NCBI GenBank assembly: GCA_947456915.1
Contig: CANGUQ010000021.1
Location: forward strand, 1-17,234
DNA length: 17,234 nucleotides
From: Betaproteobacteria bacterium
GTDB taxonomy: Bacteria > Pseudomonadota > Gammaproteobacteria > Burkholderiales > CAIKXV01
Direction of reading: 5' to 3'
In this document: positions 7,466-14,708 of the stretch, in pieces
Layout of the letters: each line of letters starts with the position of its first letter
How positions within the stretch are numbered: position 1 is the stretch's first letter
Notes under the pieces: model-generated
What the model was told of the DNA's origin: nothing
What the model saw: only the letters and a program-made list of their open reading frames with translations
The model's database searches: none
Position numbers and translations under genes: made by a program

Positions 7466-7489
7466 GCAGCGGCTGCGCGAAGCCGCTGC
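7466..7489 (-). terminator. Stable hairpin just past the Bug-protein stop codon
   Basis: GCAGCGGCT (7466-7474) pairs perfectly with AGCCGCTGC (7481-7489) around a six-base loop. It lies 11 bases beyond the stop of the minus-strand Bug gene, where a terminator belongs. On the minus strand it is followed by TTCGCCCC rather than a clean T-run, so it may be a weak terminator or an mRNA 3'-end protecting structure. Confidence 0.5.
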
Positions 7490-7500
7490 ACGCGATGACG

Positions 7501-8493
7501 TCATTTCAGCGACAGTCCGAGCCGATCGAGGAACAGACGCTCGGCGGCCAGCGTGCGCTTCGCGTAGGCCGCGTACTCCTCGCTCGACAGGAAGAAGTTC
7601 TCCTGATCGAACCGGGTGATCGTCTTCACGTACTCCGGATCGTCCAGCGCGCGGCGCATCGCATCCTGCAGGATGCGCACGATCTTCGGATCCATGCCGC
7701 GCGGCCCGGCGATGCCGTAGGGGGAGTTGGTGACGATGTCGAAGCCCGCTTCCTTCAGGGTCGGCACGTTCGGCCAGCGCTTCGTGCGCTCCGCACCCCA
7801 GGTCACCAGCAGGCGCAGCTTGCCTGCCTCGACCAGTTCCGCCCAGCCGGTGGCATCGGCCTGCGCCATCACATGACCGCCGAGCAGTGCGGTCGACGCA
7901 TCGGCCTGGCCCTTGAACGGCACATGCGTGAACTGCACGTTCTCGCGGTTGGCGATGTCCTCCATCGTGATGTGCAGGCTGGTGCCGGTGCCCGGTGTGG
8001 CATAGGTGAGCTTGCCGGGGTTGGCGCGGGCAAAGGTGATCAGATCGCGGAAGGTCTTGAATGGCGAGTCCGCACGCACGACCACACCGAAGGTGTAGCC
8101 GCTGATCATCGCGATCCAGGTGAAGTCGTTCGCAGGGTCCCACGCGACCTTCTGCATGAACGGGATGCGGAATACGCTGATCGGCATCTGCGAAAGCGTG
8201 TAGCCGTCGGGCCTCGCGTTGGCGAGTGCTGCCGCGCCCAGCGTGCCGCCGGCGCCGGGCCGGTTCTCGACGACGATCGTCTGGTTCAGGTGCTTCGATG
8301 TCGCAGTGGCCAGCGCGCGCAGCGCGATGTCGGTGCCGCCGCCGGCGGTCCACGGTACGATCAGCGTGATCGGGCGTGAGGGAAAGGCCGGTTGTGCGTG
8401 TGCGGTGTGGACGTTCGCTGTGCTGAGGGCAAGCGCCGCGAGCGCGAAAACAAGCACTCGACACGGCAAAGCTCGCGCTGGGGTGTCGCTCAT
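7501..8493 (-). CDS. Bug/TctC-family periplasmic solute-binding protein
   Basis: The 330-residue protein has a Sec signal peptide (hydrophobic segment about 12-25, likely cut after AHA at residue 33) followed by hallmarks of the Bug family: FPSRPITLIVPWTAGGGTD, then VVENRPGAGG and DGYTL. These periplasmic proteins bind mostly carboxylates or other small organic acids, and some serve tripartite tricarboxylate transporters; many occur as orphans without the TctA/TctB membrane parts, as here. The ATG at 8493-8491 has an excellent GAGGAGG site. The neighbour upstream on the same strand is a LysR regulator, and beyond it lie a dioxygenase and an enolase-superfamily enzyme, suggesting the ligand is the substrate of that pathway (inference). 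Family call is firm. Confidence 0.93.
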   Translation of the reverse strand: MSDTPARALPCRVLVFALAALALSTANVHTAHAQPAFPSRPITLIVPWTAGGGTDIALRALATATSKHLNQTIVVENRPGAGGTLGAAALANARPDGYTLSQMPISVFRIPFMQKVAWDPANDFTWIAMISGYTFGVVVRADSPFKTFRDLITFARANPGKLTYATPGTGTSLHITMEDIANRENVQFTHVPFKGQADASTALLGGHVMAQADATGWAELVEAGKLRLLVTWGAERTKRWPNVPTLKEAGFDIVTNSPYGIAGPRGMDPKIVRILQDAMRRALDDPEYVKTITRFDQENFFLSSEEYAAYAKRTLAAERLFLDRLGLSLK

Positions 8494-8521
8494 GCTGCCT
8501 CCTCGGGTTGTGGCTTGTCGG

Positions 8522-8537
8522 CCTGTTAACCTGTTGT
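8522..8537. repeat. Tandem 8-bp repeat upstream of the Bug gene
   Basis: CCTGTTAA is followed directly by CCTGTTGT, 29 bp before the Bug start codon; the first copy contains the palindrome GTTAAC. It could be a regulator half-site pair or chance. Apart from this and the 13-bp repeat at 8661-8699, nothing gene-like is seen in 8494-8699. Confidence 0.3.
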
Positions 8538-8660
8538 CGAGCGCTTGCTGAGGTGCGCCTGTCGCGACCTGTGACCGGAACCGTCGCCGCGATCAGCATA
8601 TCGACTCGCGTGATTCGCGGCCAGTGCTGGCGCGCGGATACGGCTCCGGCAGCCGGGGAT

Positions 8661-8699
8661 TCGCGGTCCGGCCTCGCGGTCCAGCCTCGCGCTCCGGAT
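8661..8699. repeat. Three degenerate 13-bp tandem units abutting the LysR stop codon
   Basis: The units read TCGCGGTCCGGCC, TCGCGGTCCAGCC and TCGCGCTCCGGAT. The array ends at the base before the minus-strand LysR stop codon (TCA at 8700-8702), so it lies in its 3' untranslated region. A short hairpin (CGGCT / AGCCG, 8641-8655) lies just beyond. No T-run is present. Confidence 0.5.
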
Positions 8700-9632
8700 T
8701 CAGGATCGGCGGACGGCCGCCAGCGCTTTGCGCAGTGCATCAATCGCCGTCAGTCCGGCCGAGTTGTGGCGCGTGACCAGATAGACCGGACTGCGCGGCA
8801 GTTGCGGGCGCAGGTCGATCGCACGCACGCGACCGGTGCGCGGCATTGCAGCCAGCGCTGTGTCGGGGGCGAGCGTCAGCATGCGCGTGGCCGCGGCCAG
8901 CTCCAGACTGGAGGCGTAGATCGCCGACTCCACACGCGGCAGCGGCGGCTGCAGGCCGGCGGCGACGAACGAGGAATCGAGCAGGTCGCGCGCGAAGCTG
9001 CCGCGCGGGGGCAGGATCCAGTCGCGCTGCGCGAGCGCGGCGAGCGCAGTGCGGCCAGGACTATTGCCGTGCGCGGCCTCGACGATCACCGTGCGCTCAT
9101 CGAACAGGCGCTCGAAGGCGAGTGCATGCGGGCTGCTGGAGTCGGCGCCCACCACGGCGCCGTTCAGACTGCGACCGATCACCGCGTCGAGCGTGCCACC
9201 GCGCAACGCGTCGAGCAGCTCGCGCGCGGGCGCCTCGTCGACGCTCACGCGCAGCGTCGGCTCGGCCGTCAGCAGCACGGACAGAGCTCTGGCGAGGATC
9301 GCCTGCATCGCGCGCGGGATCGCACCCAGCCGCAGCAGCGGTCGACCTGCGCCGGCGGCCGCCGCATCGACGGCTTCGAGTTCACGCACGGCGATGCGCA
9401 GGCGCTGCAGGAACTGCGCGCCGAATTCGGTCGGCTGAGCGCCGGCCTGCGTGCGCAAGAACAGCGCGTGTCCGAGCTGCGATTCGGCGGCGCGCAGCAG
9501 CATAGAGGCGGCCGGCTGACTCACGCCAAGCACGCGCGCTGCACGATGGACCGAGCCGTGTTCGGCGATTGCCTCGATCAGGCGCAACTGGCGGGGCGAG
9601 AGCTGGCAGATGGGTGAGATCGGTGCGGGCAT
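8700..9632 (-). CDS. LysR-type transcriptional regulator
   Basis: This 310-residue protein has a LysR N-terminal winged helix-turn-helix at about 9-68 (LSPRQLRLIEAIAEHGSVHR, then AARVLGVSQPAASMLLRAAE) and a typical type-2 periplasmic-binding-like effector domain from about 95 to 300, with LRLGAIPRAM opening the first strand. LysR proteins bind a T-N11-A-like site and respond to a pathway metabolite, usually activating a divergent operon. It is divergent from the TauD/MLE pair (133 bp apart) and upstream of the Bug gene on its own strand, so all three are plausible targets. The ATG at 9632-9630 has no strong ribosome binding site. Family is firm; the effector is unknown. Confidence 0.93.
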   Translation of the reverse strand: MPAPISPICQLSPRQLRLIEAIAEHGSVHRAARVLGVSQPAASMLLRAAESQLGHALFLRTQAGAQPTEFGAQFLQRLRIAVRELEAVDAAAAGAGRPLLRLGAIPRAMQAILARALSVLLTAEPTLRVSVDEAPARELLDALRGGTLDAVIGRSLNGAVVGADSSSPHALAFERLFDERTVIVEAAHGNSPGRTALAALAQRDWILPPRGSFARDLLDSSFVAAGLQPPLPRVESAIYASSLELAAATRMLTLAPDTALAAMPRTGRVRAIDLRPQLPRSPVYLVTRHNSAGLTAIDALRKALAAVRRS

Positions 9633-9765
9633 CGTGGTCGAGGCTGCAAGCGGTGCAAAGGATAAGAAAAGCAGTTCGGAACTTCTGTTTATCTGATTAT
9701 TTCACTTATCTAGCAAAGCCAGTACGATCGCGTCGCTCCGATTCCCTCTGAACAGGTACACCGCG
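9633..9765. promoter_or_regulatory. Divergent control region with 11-bp palindrome and repeated TTATC motifs
   Basis: This is the most AT-rich stretch of its neighbourhood, and separates the LysR gene from the TauD gene. It contains AGTTCGGAACT, a perfect 11-bp palindrome at 9673-9683, with partial dyad symmetry extending over about 9667-9689. TTATCT occurs at 9689-9694 and again at 9706-9711, and an inverted copy (GATAA) at 9661-9665. A possible plus-strand promoter is TTCACT (9701-9706) and TACGAT (9723-9728) with a 16-bp spacer. The palindrome would then lie upstream of -35, where a LysR activator would bind. It does not match a strict T-N11-A box. Confidence 0.5.
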
Positions 9766-10647
9766 ATGAACGAGTTCCAGGTACGCAAGCTCGCCCCGGC
9801 GCTGGGTGCCGAGATCACCGGGCTCGATCTGAGCCGACCGCTGCCGGGAGCCACGCTGGCGCGGCTGCGCGCCGTGTGGCTCGAGCATCTGGTGCTGCGC
9901 TTTCGCGGACAGATGCTGAGCGATCCGCAATTGCTCGCCTTGTCCCGGCAACTGGGCGAACTCGATCCGCCCGGGCCGAATCCCTACGGCATGCCGTTCA
10001 ACACCGAGTATCCGGAGATCAACGTGATCTCCAACATCAAGGACGGTGAGCGGCCGCTGGGCAACCTCGGCGATGGCGAGGCGATCTGGCATCAGGACAT
10101 GACCTACATCGATGCGCCGCCGATGGCCTCGATGCTGCACGCGCTGGAAGTACCCGCGCAGGGCGGGGACACGTTCTGGTCGAATCTGTACATGGCCTGG
10201 GAGCAGATGCCGCAGAGCCTGCGTGCCCGCATCCATGGCCGCAGCGCGATCCACGATGCCTCGCTCAACAGCGCGGGCATGCTGCGCAAGGGGATGCAGC
10301 CGGTGACCGATCCGCGGCTCGCACCGGGCGCGCGTCACCCACTGGTGGTCAGGCATCCCGAGACCGGCCGGCCCACGCTGCTGCTCGGGCGCCGGCGCAA
10401 CAGCTACATCCTCGGCATGGAACTGGCCGACAGCGAGGCGCTGCTCGACGAAGTCTGGGCGTACGCGAGCCAGCCGCAGTTCACCTTCCGCCAGCAGTGG
10501 CAGGTGGGCGACCTGATCCTGTGGGACAACCGGTGCACGCTGCACCGGCGCGACGCGTTCGACCCGGCGAGCCGGCGCCGGATGCATCGCACGCAGATCA
10601 AGGGTGCGCCGTTCCTGCCGGCGGGGCGGGACGCGGCGCTCGCCTGA
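9766..10647 (+). CDS. TauD/TfdA-family Fe(II)/2-oxoglutarate-dependent dioxygenase
   Basis: The 293-residue protein matches the usual family length. The iron triad is visible: His109 and Asp111 in WHQDMTY, and His260 in CTLHRRDAF. Arg271 lies 11 residues after His260, where the family binds the 2-oxoglutarate carboxylate, and Arg275 lies where E. coli TauD has a substrate-contacting Arg. The N-terminus (LGAEITGLDLS) is also typical. Family members hydroxylate sulfonates, aryloxyacids, carnitine precursors and other small acids, releasing succinate and CO2. It is cytoplasmic, divergent from LysR, and 32 bp upstream of an enolase-superfamily gene, so the two are probably co-transcribed. ATG 9766 is the natural start, with a weak upstream AGG. 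Family firm; substrate unknown. Confidence 0.93.
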   Translation: MNEFQVRKLAPALGAEITGLDLSRPLPGATLARLRAVWLEHLVLRFRGQMLSDPQLLALSRQLGELDPPGPNPYGMPFNTEYPEINVISNIKDGERPLGNLGDGEAIWHQDMTYIDAPPMASMLHALEVPAQGGDTFWSNLYMAWEQMPQSLRARIHGRSAIHDASLNSAGMLRKGMQPVTDPRLAPGARHPLVVRHPETGRPTLLLGRRRNSYILGMELADSEALLDEVWAYASQPQFTFRQQWQVGDLILWDNRCTLHRRDAFDPASRRRMHRTQIKGAPFLPAGRDAALA

Positions 10648-10669
10648 GGCGACCCGGGAACAGGCTGAC

Positions 10670-10674
10670 GGAGG
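10670..10674 (+). promoter_or_regulatory. Ribosome binding site deciding the enolase-superfamily start
   Basis: GGAGG lies five bases before the ATG at 10680 and inside a longer GGAGGAGGGG run. It favours this start over the longer in-frame extension reaching back into the dioxygenase gene, whose translation is Arg/Pro-rich and unlike the family. Confidence 0.75.
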
Positions 10675-10679
10675 AGGGG

Positions 10680-11804
10680 ATGAGCGAGCGCGGCGGCTTC
10701 TTGATCGAGCGGGTGGAGACCTTCGGTGTGGCGGTGCCGCTGATCGGCGAGGGATTCAGGAACGCCTACACCACGAAGAAGGTGCAGAAGAGCGTGATCG
10801 TGCGGCTGACCGCGGCCAACGGCGCGGTCGGCCTGGGCAACATCGACCCGTCGCCCGGTTATTCCGAGGAGACCGTCGACGATTCGCTGAAGGTGATTCG
10901 CGACAGGTTGACCGCGGCGGTGCTCGGTACCGATGCGTCCAACATTCATCGTCTGCTTGCTCGCATGGCTGCAGTGCAGCCGGGATTTCTCGATGCCAGG
11001 GCGGCGATCGAGATGGCGTGCACCGATCTGATCGCGCGCGCGGCCGGCGTCGCGGTGCACACCTGGCTCGGCGGCGCGGTGCGCGATACGGTGAGTTTCA
11101 ACGCCTGGATCGGCATGCTTTCGCCCGATGAGGCAGCGCGCGAGGCCAGGGTGTGGTTCGATCGCGGTTTTCGCTCGGCGAAGATCAAGGTCGGCGGCGG
11201 CATCGATGCCGACCGTGATCGCGTGCGTGCAGTGCGCGAGGCCGTCGGCCCGGCGATGAACCTGCGCATCGACGCCAATGCCGGCTACGACGCGCAGACC
11301 TCGATTCAGCTTGCGCGCTCGCTGGAGGGGGCCGCGCTGCAGCTGTTCGAGCAACCGGTTCCCGCTGATGACCTGGCCGGCATGGCATTGGTGCGCCGCG
11401 AGGCCGGCGGTGTGCCGATCATGGCCGATGAATCGGTGCTCGATCACGCGAGCCTGATCGCGATCATCCGCGCGAACGCAGCCGATATCGTCAAGCTGAA
11501 GGTGATGAAGCAGGGTGGGTTCCTGCCGGCGCGGCGGATGCTCGAGACGGCCCACGCCGCCGGACTGCGTGTGGTGGTCGGCCACGGCTTCGGTCTGGGC
11601 GTGAACACCGTGGCCGAGATCATGATGGCGTCGACCAGCACCGCCGTACTCGACGGTCTGGAGTGCGTCGGTCCGCTGAAGACTGCCGACGACATCGTCA
11701 CCCGCAGGCTCGACCTGTCGGCCGGATCGATCGCGCTGCCGCAGGGACCGGGGCTGGGTGTGGAACTGGATATGGCGAAGGTCGAGCGGTATCGGTTCGC
11801 CTGA
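10680..11804 (+). CDS. Enolase-superfamily enzyme, muconate-lactonizing-enzyme (MLE) subgroup
   Basis: The 374-residue protein has the N-terminal capping domain (about 1-125) and a TIM-barrel. Active-site residues are all visible: Lys168 and Lys170 (KIKVGG), metal ligands Asp198 (DANAGY), Glu224 (EQPV) and Asp250 (ADES), and Lys274 (KLKVMKQGG). This spacing is nearly identical to Pseudomonas muconate cycloisomerase and identifies the MLE subgroup, which abstracts a proton next to a carboxylate. The subgroup includes muconate cycloisomerases, dipeptide epimerases, o-succinylbenzoate synthases, N-acyl amino acid racemases and proline-betaine epimerases, so the reaction cannot be fixed. Two facing Lys (170 and 274) allow 1,1-proton transfer (racemisation or epimerisation) as well as cycloisomerisation. 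It follows the TauD gene by 32 bp with its own strong GGAGG site and converges on the phosphodiesterase gene. Confidence 0.93.
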   Translation: MSERGGFLIERVETFGVAVPLIGEGFRNAYTTKKVQKSVIVRLTAANGAVGLGNIDPSPGYSEETVDDSLKVIRDRLTAAVLGTDASNIHRLLARMAAVQPGFLDARAAIEMACTDLIARAAGVAVHTWLGGAVRDTVSFNAWIGMLSPDEAAREARVWFDRGFRSAKIKVGGGIDADRDRVRAVREAVGPAMNLRIDANAGYDAQTSIQLARSLEGAALQLFEQPVPADDLAGMALVRREAGGVPIMADESVLDHASLIAIIRANAADIVKLKVMKQGGFLPARRMLETAHAAGLRVVVGHGFGLGVNTVAEIMMASTSTAVLDGLECVGPLKTADDIVTRRLDLSAGSIALPQGPGLGVELDMAKVERYRFA

Positions 11805-11844
11805 GGCGAGGCGACAGCCGGGTCTTGCATGGCGGCGCGTGCCT

Positions 11845-12660
11845 TCAGTCGATCAGCGCGCCGCCTTCGCGAAACGGATACGGCCCGGGGAAGTCCCCGA
11901 TCACCGCGGTGTGGGTGACCAGCGCGCTGCCGCTCCACCAGTGCAGCTGGTAGCCCGGTGGTTCGAGGCGATAGCCGTCGCCGCCACCCGGACGCAGTTC
12001 GAGCGCGACCTGATGCGCGGGGCTCGGGCAGGTGGAAGCGACGCTGCCGGCAAAGCGCTGCACGATCGAGCGATGCAGATGTCCGCACATCAGCCGCTCG
12101 ACCTGCGGATGGCGGCGGATCACTCCGGCCAGCGGCGCCGGATCGGCGAAGCCCACACCGTCCATGAAGCCGATGCCGGTGACGAACGGGGGATGGTGCA
12201 TGATCACCACCGTCGGCTTGTCAGGGGCCTCTGACAGCGTGCGATCGAGCCAGTCGAGGCGCTGCGCGCACAGCTCGCCGCCGCTTTGCATCGGGATCAC
12301 CGTGTCGAGCGCGACGATACGCAGCGGCCAGTCCTCGATCGCGTACTGCACGAACGGGGCCCATTGCCGCAGGTAGTCGTGCGCCGGAAAGGCGGCGCGC
12401 AGCGCCGCGCGCTCGTCGTGATTGCCGGGAATCAGATACAGCGGTGGTCGCAGCGGAGCGAGCAGTTCTGCCAGCAACGCGTACTCGTCGGGCTTGCCGA
12501 AATCGACCAGGTCGCCGGTGGCGACGATCACGTCGGGTTGCGGGTCCAGCACTTGCAGCGCGGCGACACAGCGTTCGAGTGCGCTCGCCGTATCGACGCG
12601 GCCGTAGGCGAGCCTGCGCTGCGCCTTGATGTGCGTGTCACTGATCTGGCAGATGAGCAT
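11845..12660 (-). CDS. GpdQ-like metallophosphodiesterase (class III phosphodiesterase family)
   Basis: The 271-residue protein begins MLICQISDTHIKAQ and carries a complete binuclear metallophosphoesterase site: Asp8 and His10 (SDTH), Asp50 (GDLVD), Asn80 and His81 (PGNHD), His156 (MHHPP), His194 and His196 (GHLH). Positions nearly coincide with those of Enterobacter GpdQ, and YLIPGNHD, MHHPP and HQV segments are shared. GpdQ hydrolyses glycerophosphodiesters and is promiscuous toward other phosphodiesters; close relatives include CpdA (cyclic AMP). It is last in the ABC operon, 78 bp after the ATPase, suggesting that it hydrolyses the imported solute in the cytoplasm (inference). The ATG at 12660-12658 is chosen because the family starts there; the frame extends 18 codons upstream without family similarity. 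No strong ribosome binding site is seen. Confidence 0.9.
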   Translation of the reverse strand: MLICQISDTHIKAQRRLAYGRVDTASALERCVAALQVLDPQPDVIVATGDLVDFGKPDEYALLAELLAPLRPPLYLIPGNHDERAALRAAFPAHDYLRQWAPFVQYAIEDWPLRIVALDTVIPMQSGGELCAQRLDWLDRTLSEAPDKPTVVIMHHPPFVTGIGFMDGVGFADPAPLAGVIRRHPQVERLMCGHLHRSIVQRFAGSVASTCPSPAHQVALELRPGGGDGYRLEPPGYQLHWWSGSALVTHTAVIGDFPGPYPFREGGALID

Positions 12661-12738
12661 GATCCGTACGAGGTCCTCCCGTCCCCGGAAAGCATACCCG
12701 TGAAGTCCGGGCAACGGCGCGACGAGGAAGCAGACGAC

Positions 12739-13788
12739 TCAGCTTGCAGACCAGAGGATACGCTCGGGTGCCAGGTGCAGGCTCACCGCGTCGCCGGCAG
12801 CGAACTGTCGACGTGCTTCGGTACGCACGGTGATCGGCTCGGCTGCGCCCAGATCGACGCTCAGGCGCGTGTGATCGCCGAGAAAGAAAGCCGACACCAC
12901 GCGACCCTGCAGCGACGGGACCAGCCCGGCCTCGTCGTGAACATTCACATCCTCGGGCCGGAACAACATGTCACCGGACGGGGGCGCGCCATTCCAGGCG
13001 ATACGGGTTCCCGGGCCGATCAGGTACCCGTTCTCCAGCCGCACGGCGATGCGGTTCATCGCGCCGATGAAGCCGGCGACGAAGGCGCTTGCCGGCTGCT
13101 GGTAGATCTCGCGCGGGGTGCCGATCTGCGCGATGCGGCCCTTCTGCATCACGGCGATGCGGTCGCCCAGCGCCATCGCCTCGGTCTGGTCGTGGGTGAC
13201 GTAGATCGTGGTGATCGCGAGGCTGCGCAGCAGACGGTCGATCTCCACCCGCAGCGTCTCGCGCAGCTTGGCATCGAGTGCGGTGAGCGGCTCGTCGAGC
13301 AGCAGCACGCGAGGTCGCGGCGCAATCGCGCGCGCCAGCGCGACGCGCTGGCGCTGGCCGCCGGAGAGCTGGTCGATGCGCCGGTGCGCGAGCTCGGTGA
13401 TGTGCATCATCTCCAGCATCTGCGCCACGCGACTGCGCCGCTCCGACGGGTCGACGCGGCGCACCTTCAGCCCGTAGGCGACGTTCTCCTCGACGCTGAG
13501 GTTCGGGAACAGCGCATAGCTCTGGAACACCATGCCGACGTTGCGCCGCTCGATCGGAACCTCGGTCACGTCGTCGTCGCCGAACCAGACGCGCCCGCCG
13601 GCGTCGGGCTGGTCGAGTCCGGCCACGAGACGCAGCGTGGTCGTCTTGCCGCAGCCCGAGGGTCCGAGAAACACCAGCGTCTCGCCGGCCCGGATCGACA
13701 GATCGGTGGGCTCGAGCGCGCGCGTGCCGTCGTCGAAGGTCTTGCCGGCGCGCTCGAGCCGGATCGGGACGCCCTCAGCGGCGGACAT
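12739..13788 (-). CDS. ABC transporter ATP-binding subunit (PotA/FbpC/PhnT-like)
   Basis: This 349-residue ATPase has Walker A GPSGCGKTT (42-50), Q-loop Gln89 (VFQSYALFP), signature LSGGQRQR (141-148), Walker B VLLLDEP (161-167) and switch His199 (THDQTEAMALGD). The C-terminal part from about 235 is a TOBE-type regulatory domain, as in importers for polyamines, ferric iron, sulfate or aminoethylphosphonate. It powers the two permeases encoded just upstream. The ATG at 13788-13786 overlaps the end of the second permease by 14 bp, consistent with translational coupling; a longer in-frame ATG at 13854 would add a Cys/Arg-rich extension unlike the family. Confidence 0.95.
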   Translation of the reverse strand: MSAAEGVPIRLERAGKTFDDGTRALEPTDLSIRAGETLVFLGPSGCGKTTTLRLVAGLDQPDAGGRVWFGDDDVTEVPIERRNVGMVFQSYALFPNLSVEENVAYGLKVRRVDPSERRSRVAQMLEMMHITELAHRRIDQLSGGQRQRVALARAIAPRPRVLLLDEPLTALDAKLRETLRVEIDRLLRSLAITTIYVTHDQTEAMALGDRIAVMQKGRIAQIGTPREIYQQPASAFVAGFIGAMNRIAVRLENGYLIGPGTRIAWNGAPPSGDMLFRPEDVNVHDEAGLVPSLQGRVVSAFFLGDHTRLSVDLGAAEPITVRTEARRQFAAGDAVSLHLAPERILWSAS

Positions 13789-14665
13789 CGGCAACCCCGG
13801 GGTGTCCGGCGCCGCCTGCGGGTGCGTGCACCGGCGGCTGCGGCAGATCGTCATCGGGCACGACGCGGCGGGGGGCGCGCGGCGCGGACGCCCACTGCAG
13901 CGCGATCAGCAGCGGGATGATGATGACGAAGAAGATCAGCGTGTAGGCGCTGCCGATCTCCAGACGCAGCGAGGCGTAGGTGTCGGCGAGCCCGACCGGC
14001 AGGGTCTGCGTGAGCGGCGTGTGCAGCAGCAGCGTCATGTTGAATTCGCCCAGCGAGAGCGTGACCACCATCAGCGATCCGGCGACGATACCCGAGCGGC
14101 AGTTGGGCAGCACGATGCCGAAGAACCGCTGGCTGAACGAGGCGCCGAGGCTGCGGGCGCCTTCCTCCAGCGTCTTCAGGTCGATCGAGGACAGCACGGC
14201 GAGCACCGAGCGCACCATGAACGGCAGCGTGAACAGCACGTGCCCGACGAGTATGAACAGCCAGCTGCGGCGAAAGTCGCCGAAGGTGCCGTAGGTGACG
14301 ATCAGCGCGAGCGCCGTGGCGAGCCCCGGCACGGCGATCGGCATCACCAGCAGTTCCTCGATCGCGCGGGTGAAGGCGTTCTGTACGCGGGCGAGCACGT
14401 AGGCCGCCGGCACCCCGATCAGCAGCGTGCAGACGAGGCAGGCGAGCGCGATCCTGATCGACAGGAAGATCGTGTGCCGGTAGTCGGTCCACACCTTGAT
14501 CACCCACTCGAGCGTCACTCCGCTCCGGATGCCGATGAAGTAGTTCGTGGTCACTCCGGCGAGCATCGACATTCCCACCGGAACGATCAGGAATGCGCAC
14601 ACCAGCAGCGTGAAGGCGAGCTGCACGTGGAACCAGCCGTTGCGGCGAGGACGGCTCACCGGCAC
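13775..14665 (-). CDS. ABC transporter inner-membrane permease, second subunit (PotC/PhnV-like)
   Basis: The 296-residue protein has about six hydrophobic segments and the BPD-type EAA loop at about 166-191 (LEEGARSLGASFSQRFFGIV, with the G at the expected place), which contacts the ATPase. The first helix follows a basic start (MPVSRPRRNGWF), and the TM2 region ends in the LIGVPAAYVLAR turn common in PotC-like subunits. After about residue 260 a Pro/Arg/Asp-rich cytoplasmic tail of some 35 residues extends beyond the usual fold and overlaps the ATPase gene start; part of it may simply reflect read-out to the next in-frame stop. It is 43 bp downstream of the first permease. Confidence 0.93.
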   Translation of the reverse strand: MPVSRPRRNGWFHVQLAFTLLVCAFLIVPVGMSMLAGVTTNYFIGIRSGVTLEWVIKVWTDYRHTIFLSIRIALACLVCTLLIGVPAAYVLARVQNAFTRAIEELLVMPIAVPGLATALALIVTYGTFGDFRRSWLFILVGHVLFTLPFMVRSVLAVLSSIDLKTLEEGARSLGASFSQRFFGIVLPNCRSGIVAGSLMVVTLSLGEFNMTLLLHTPLTQTLPVGLADTYASLRLEIGSAYTLIFFVIIIPLLIALQWASAPRAPRRVVPDDDLPQPPVHAPAGGAGHPGVADVRR

Positions 14666-14708
14666 GCCCTCGCCGCCGGTCGCGCGCTGTGGCGGGCTGC
14701 GCCGGAAC

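Noticed and set aside
8508..9617. A 369-residue plus-strand frame opposite LysR
   Set aside because: Composition is Arg/Gln/Ala/His-rich without motifs; the minus strand encodes a complete LysR protein.
10497..10679. A 61-codon upstream extension of the enolase-superfamily gene
   Set aside because: It overlaps the dioxygenase gene, its translation is Arg/Pro/Ala-rich, and GGAGG directly precedes ATG 10680.
10404..11585. A 393-residue minus-strand frame opposite the dioxygenase end and the enolase gene
   Set aside because: Shadow of two genes with intact catalytic residues on the plus strand; it crosses their junction and has no family match.
12286..13920. A 544-residue plus-strand frame
   Set aside because: It is antisense to the phosphodiesterase and ATPase genes, crosses their boundary, and is a His/Arg/Asp-rich shadow.
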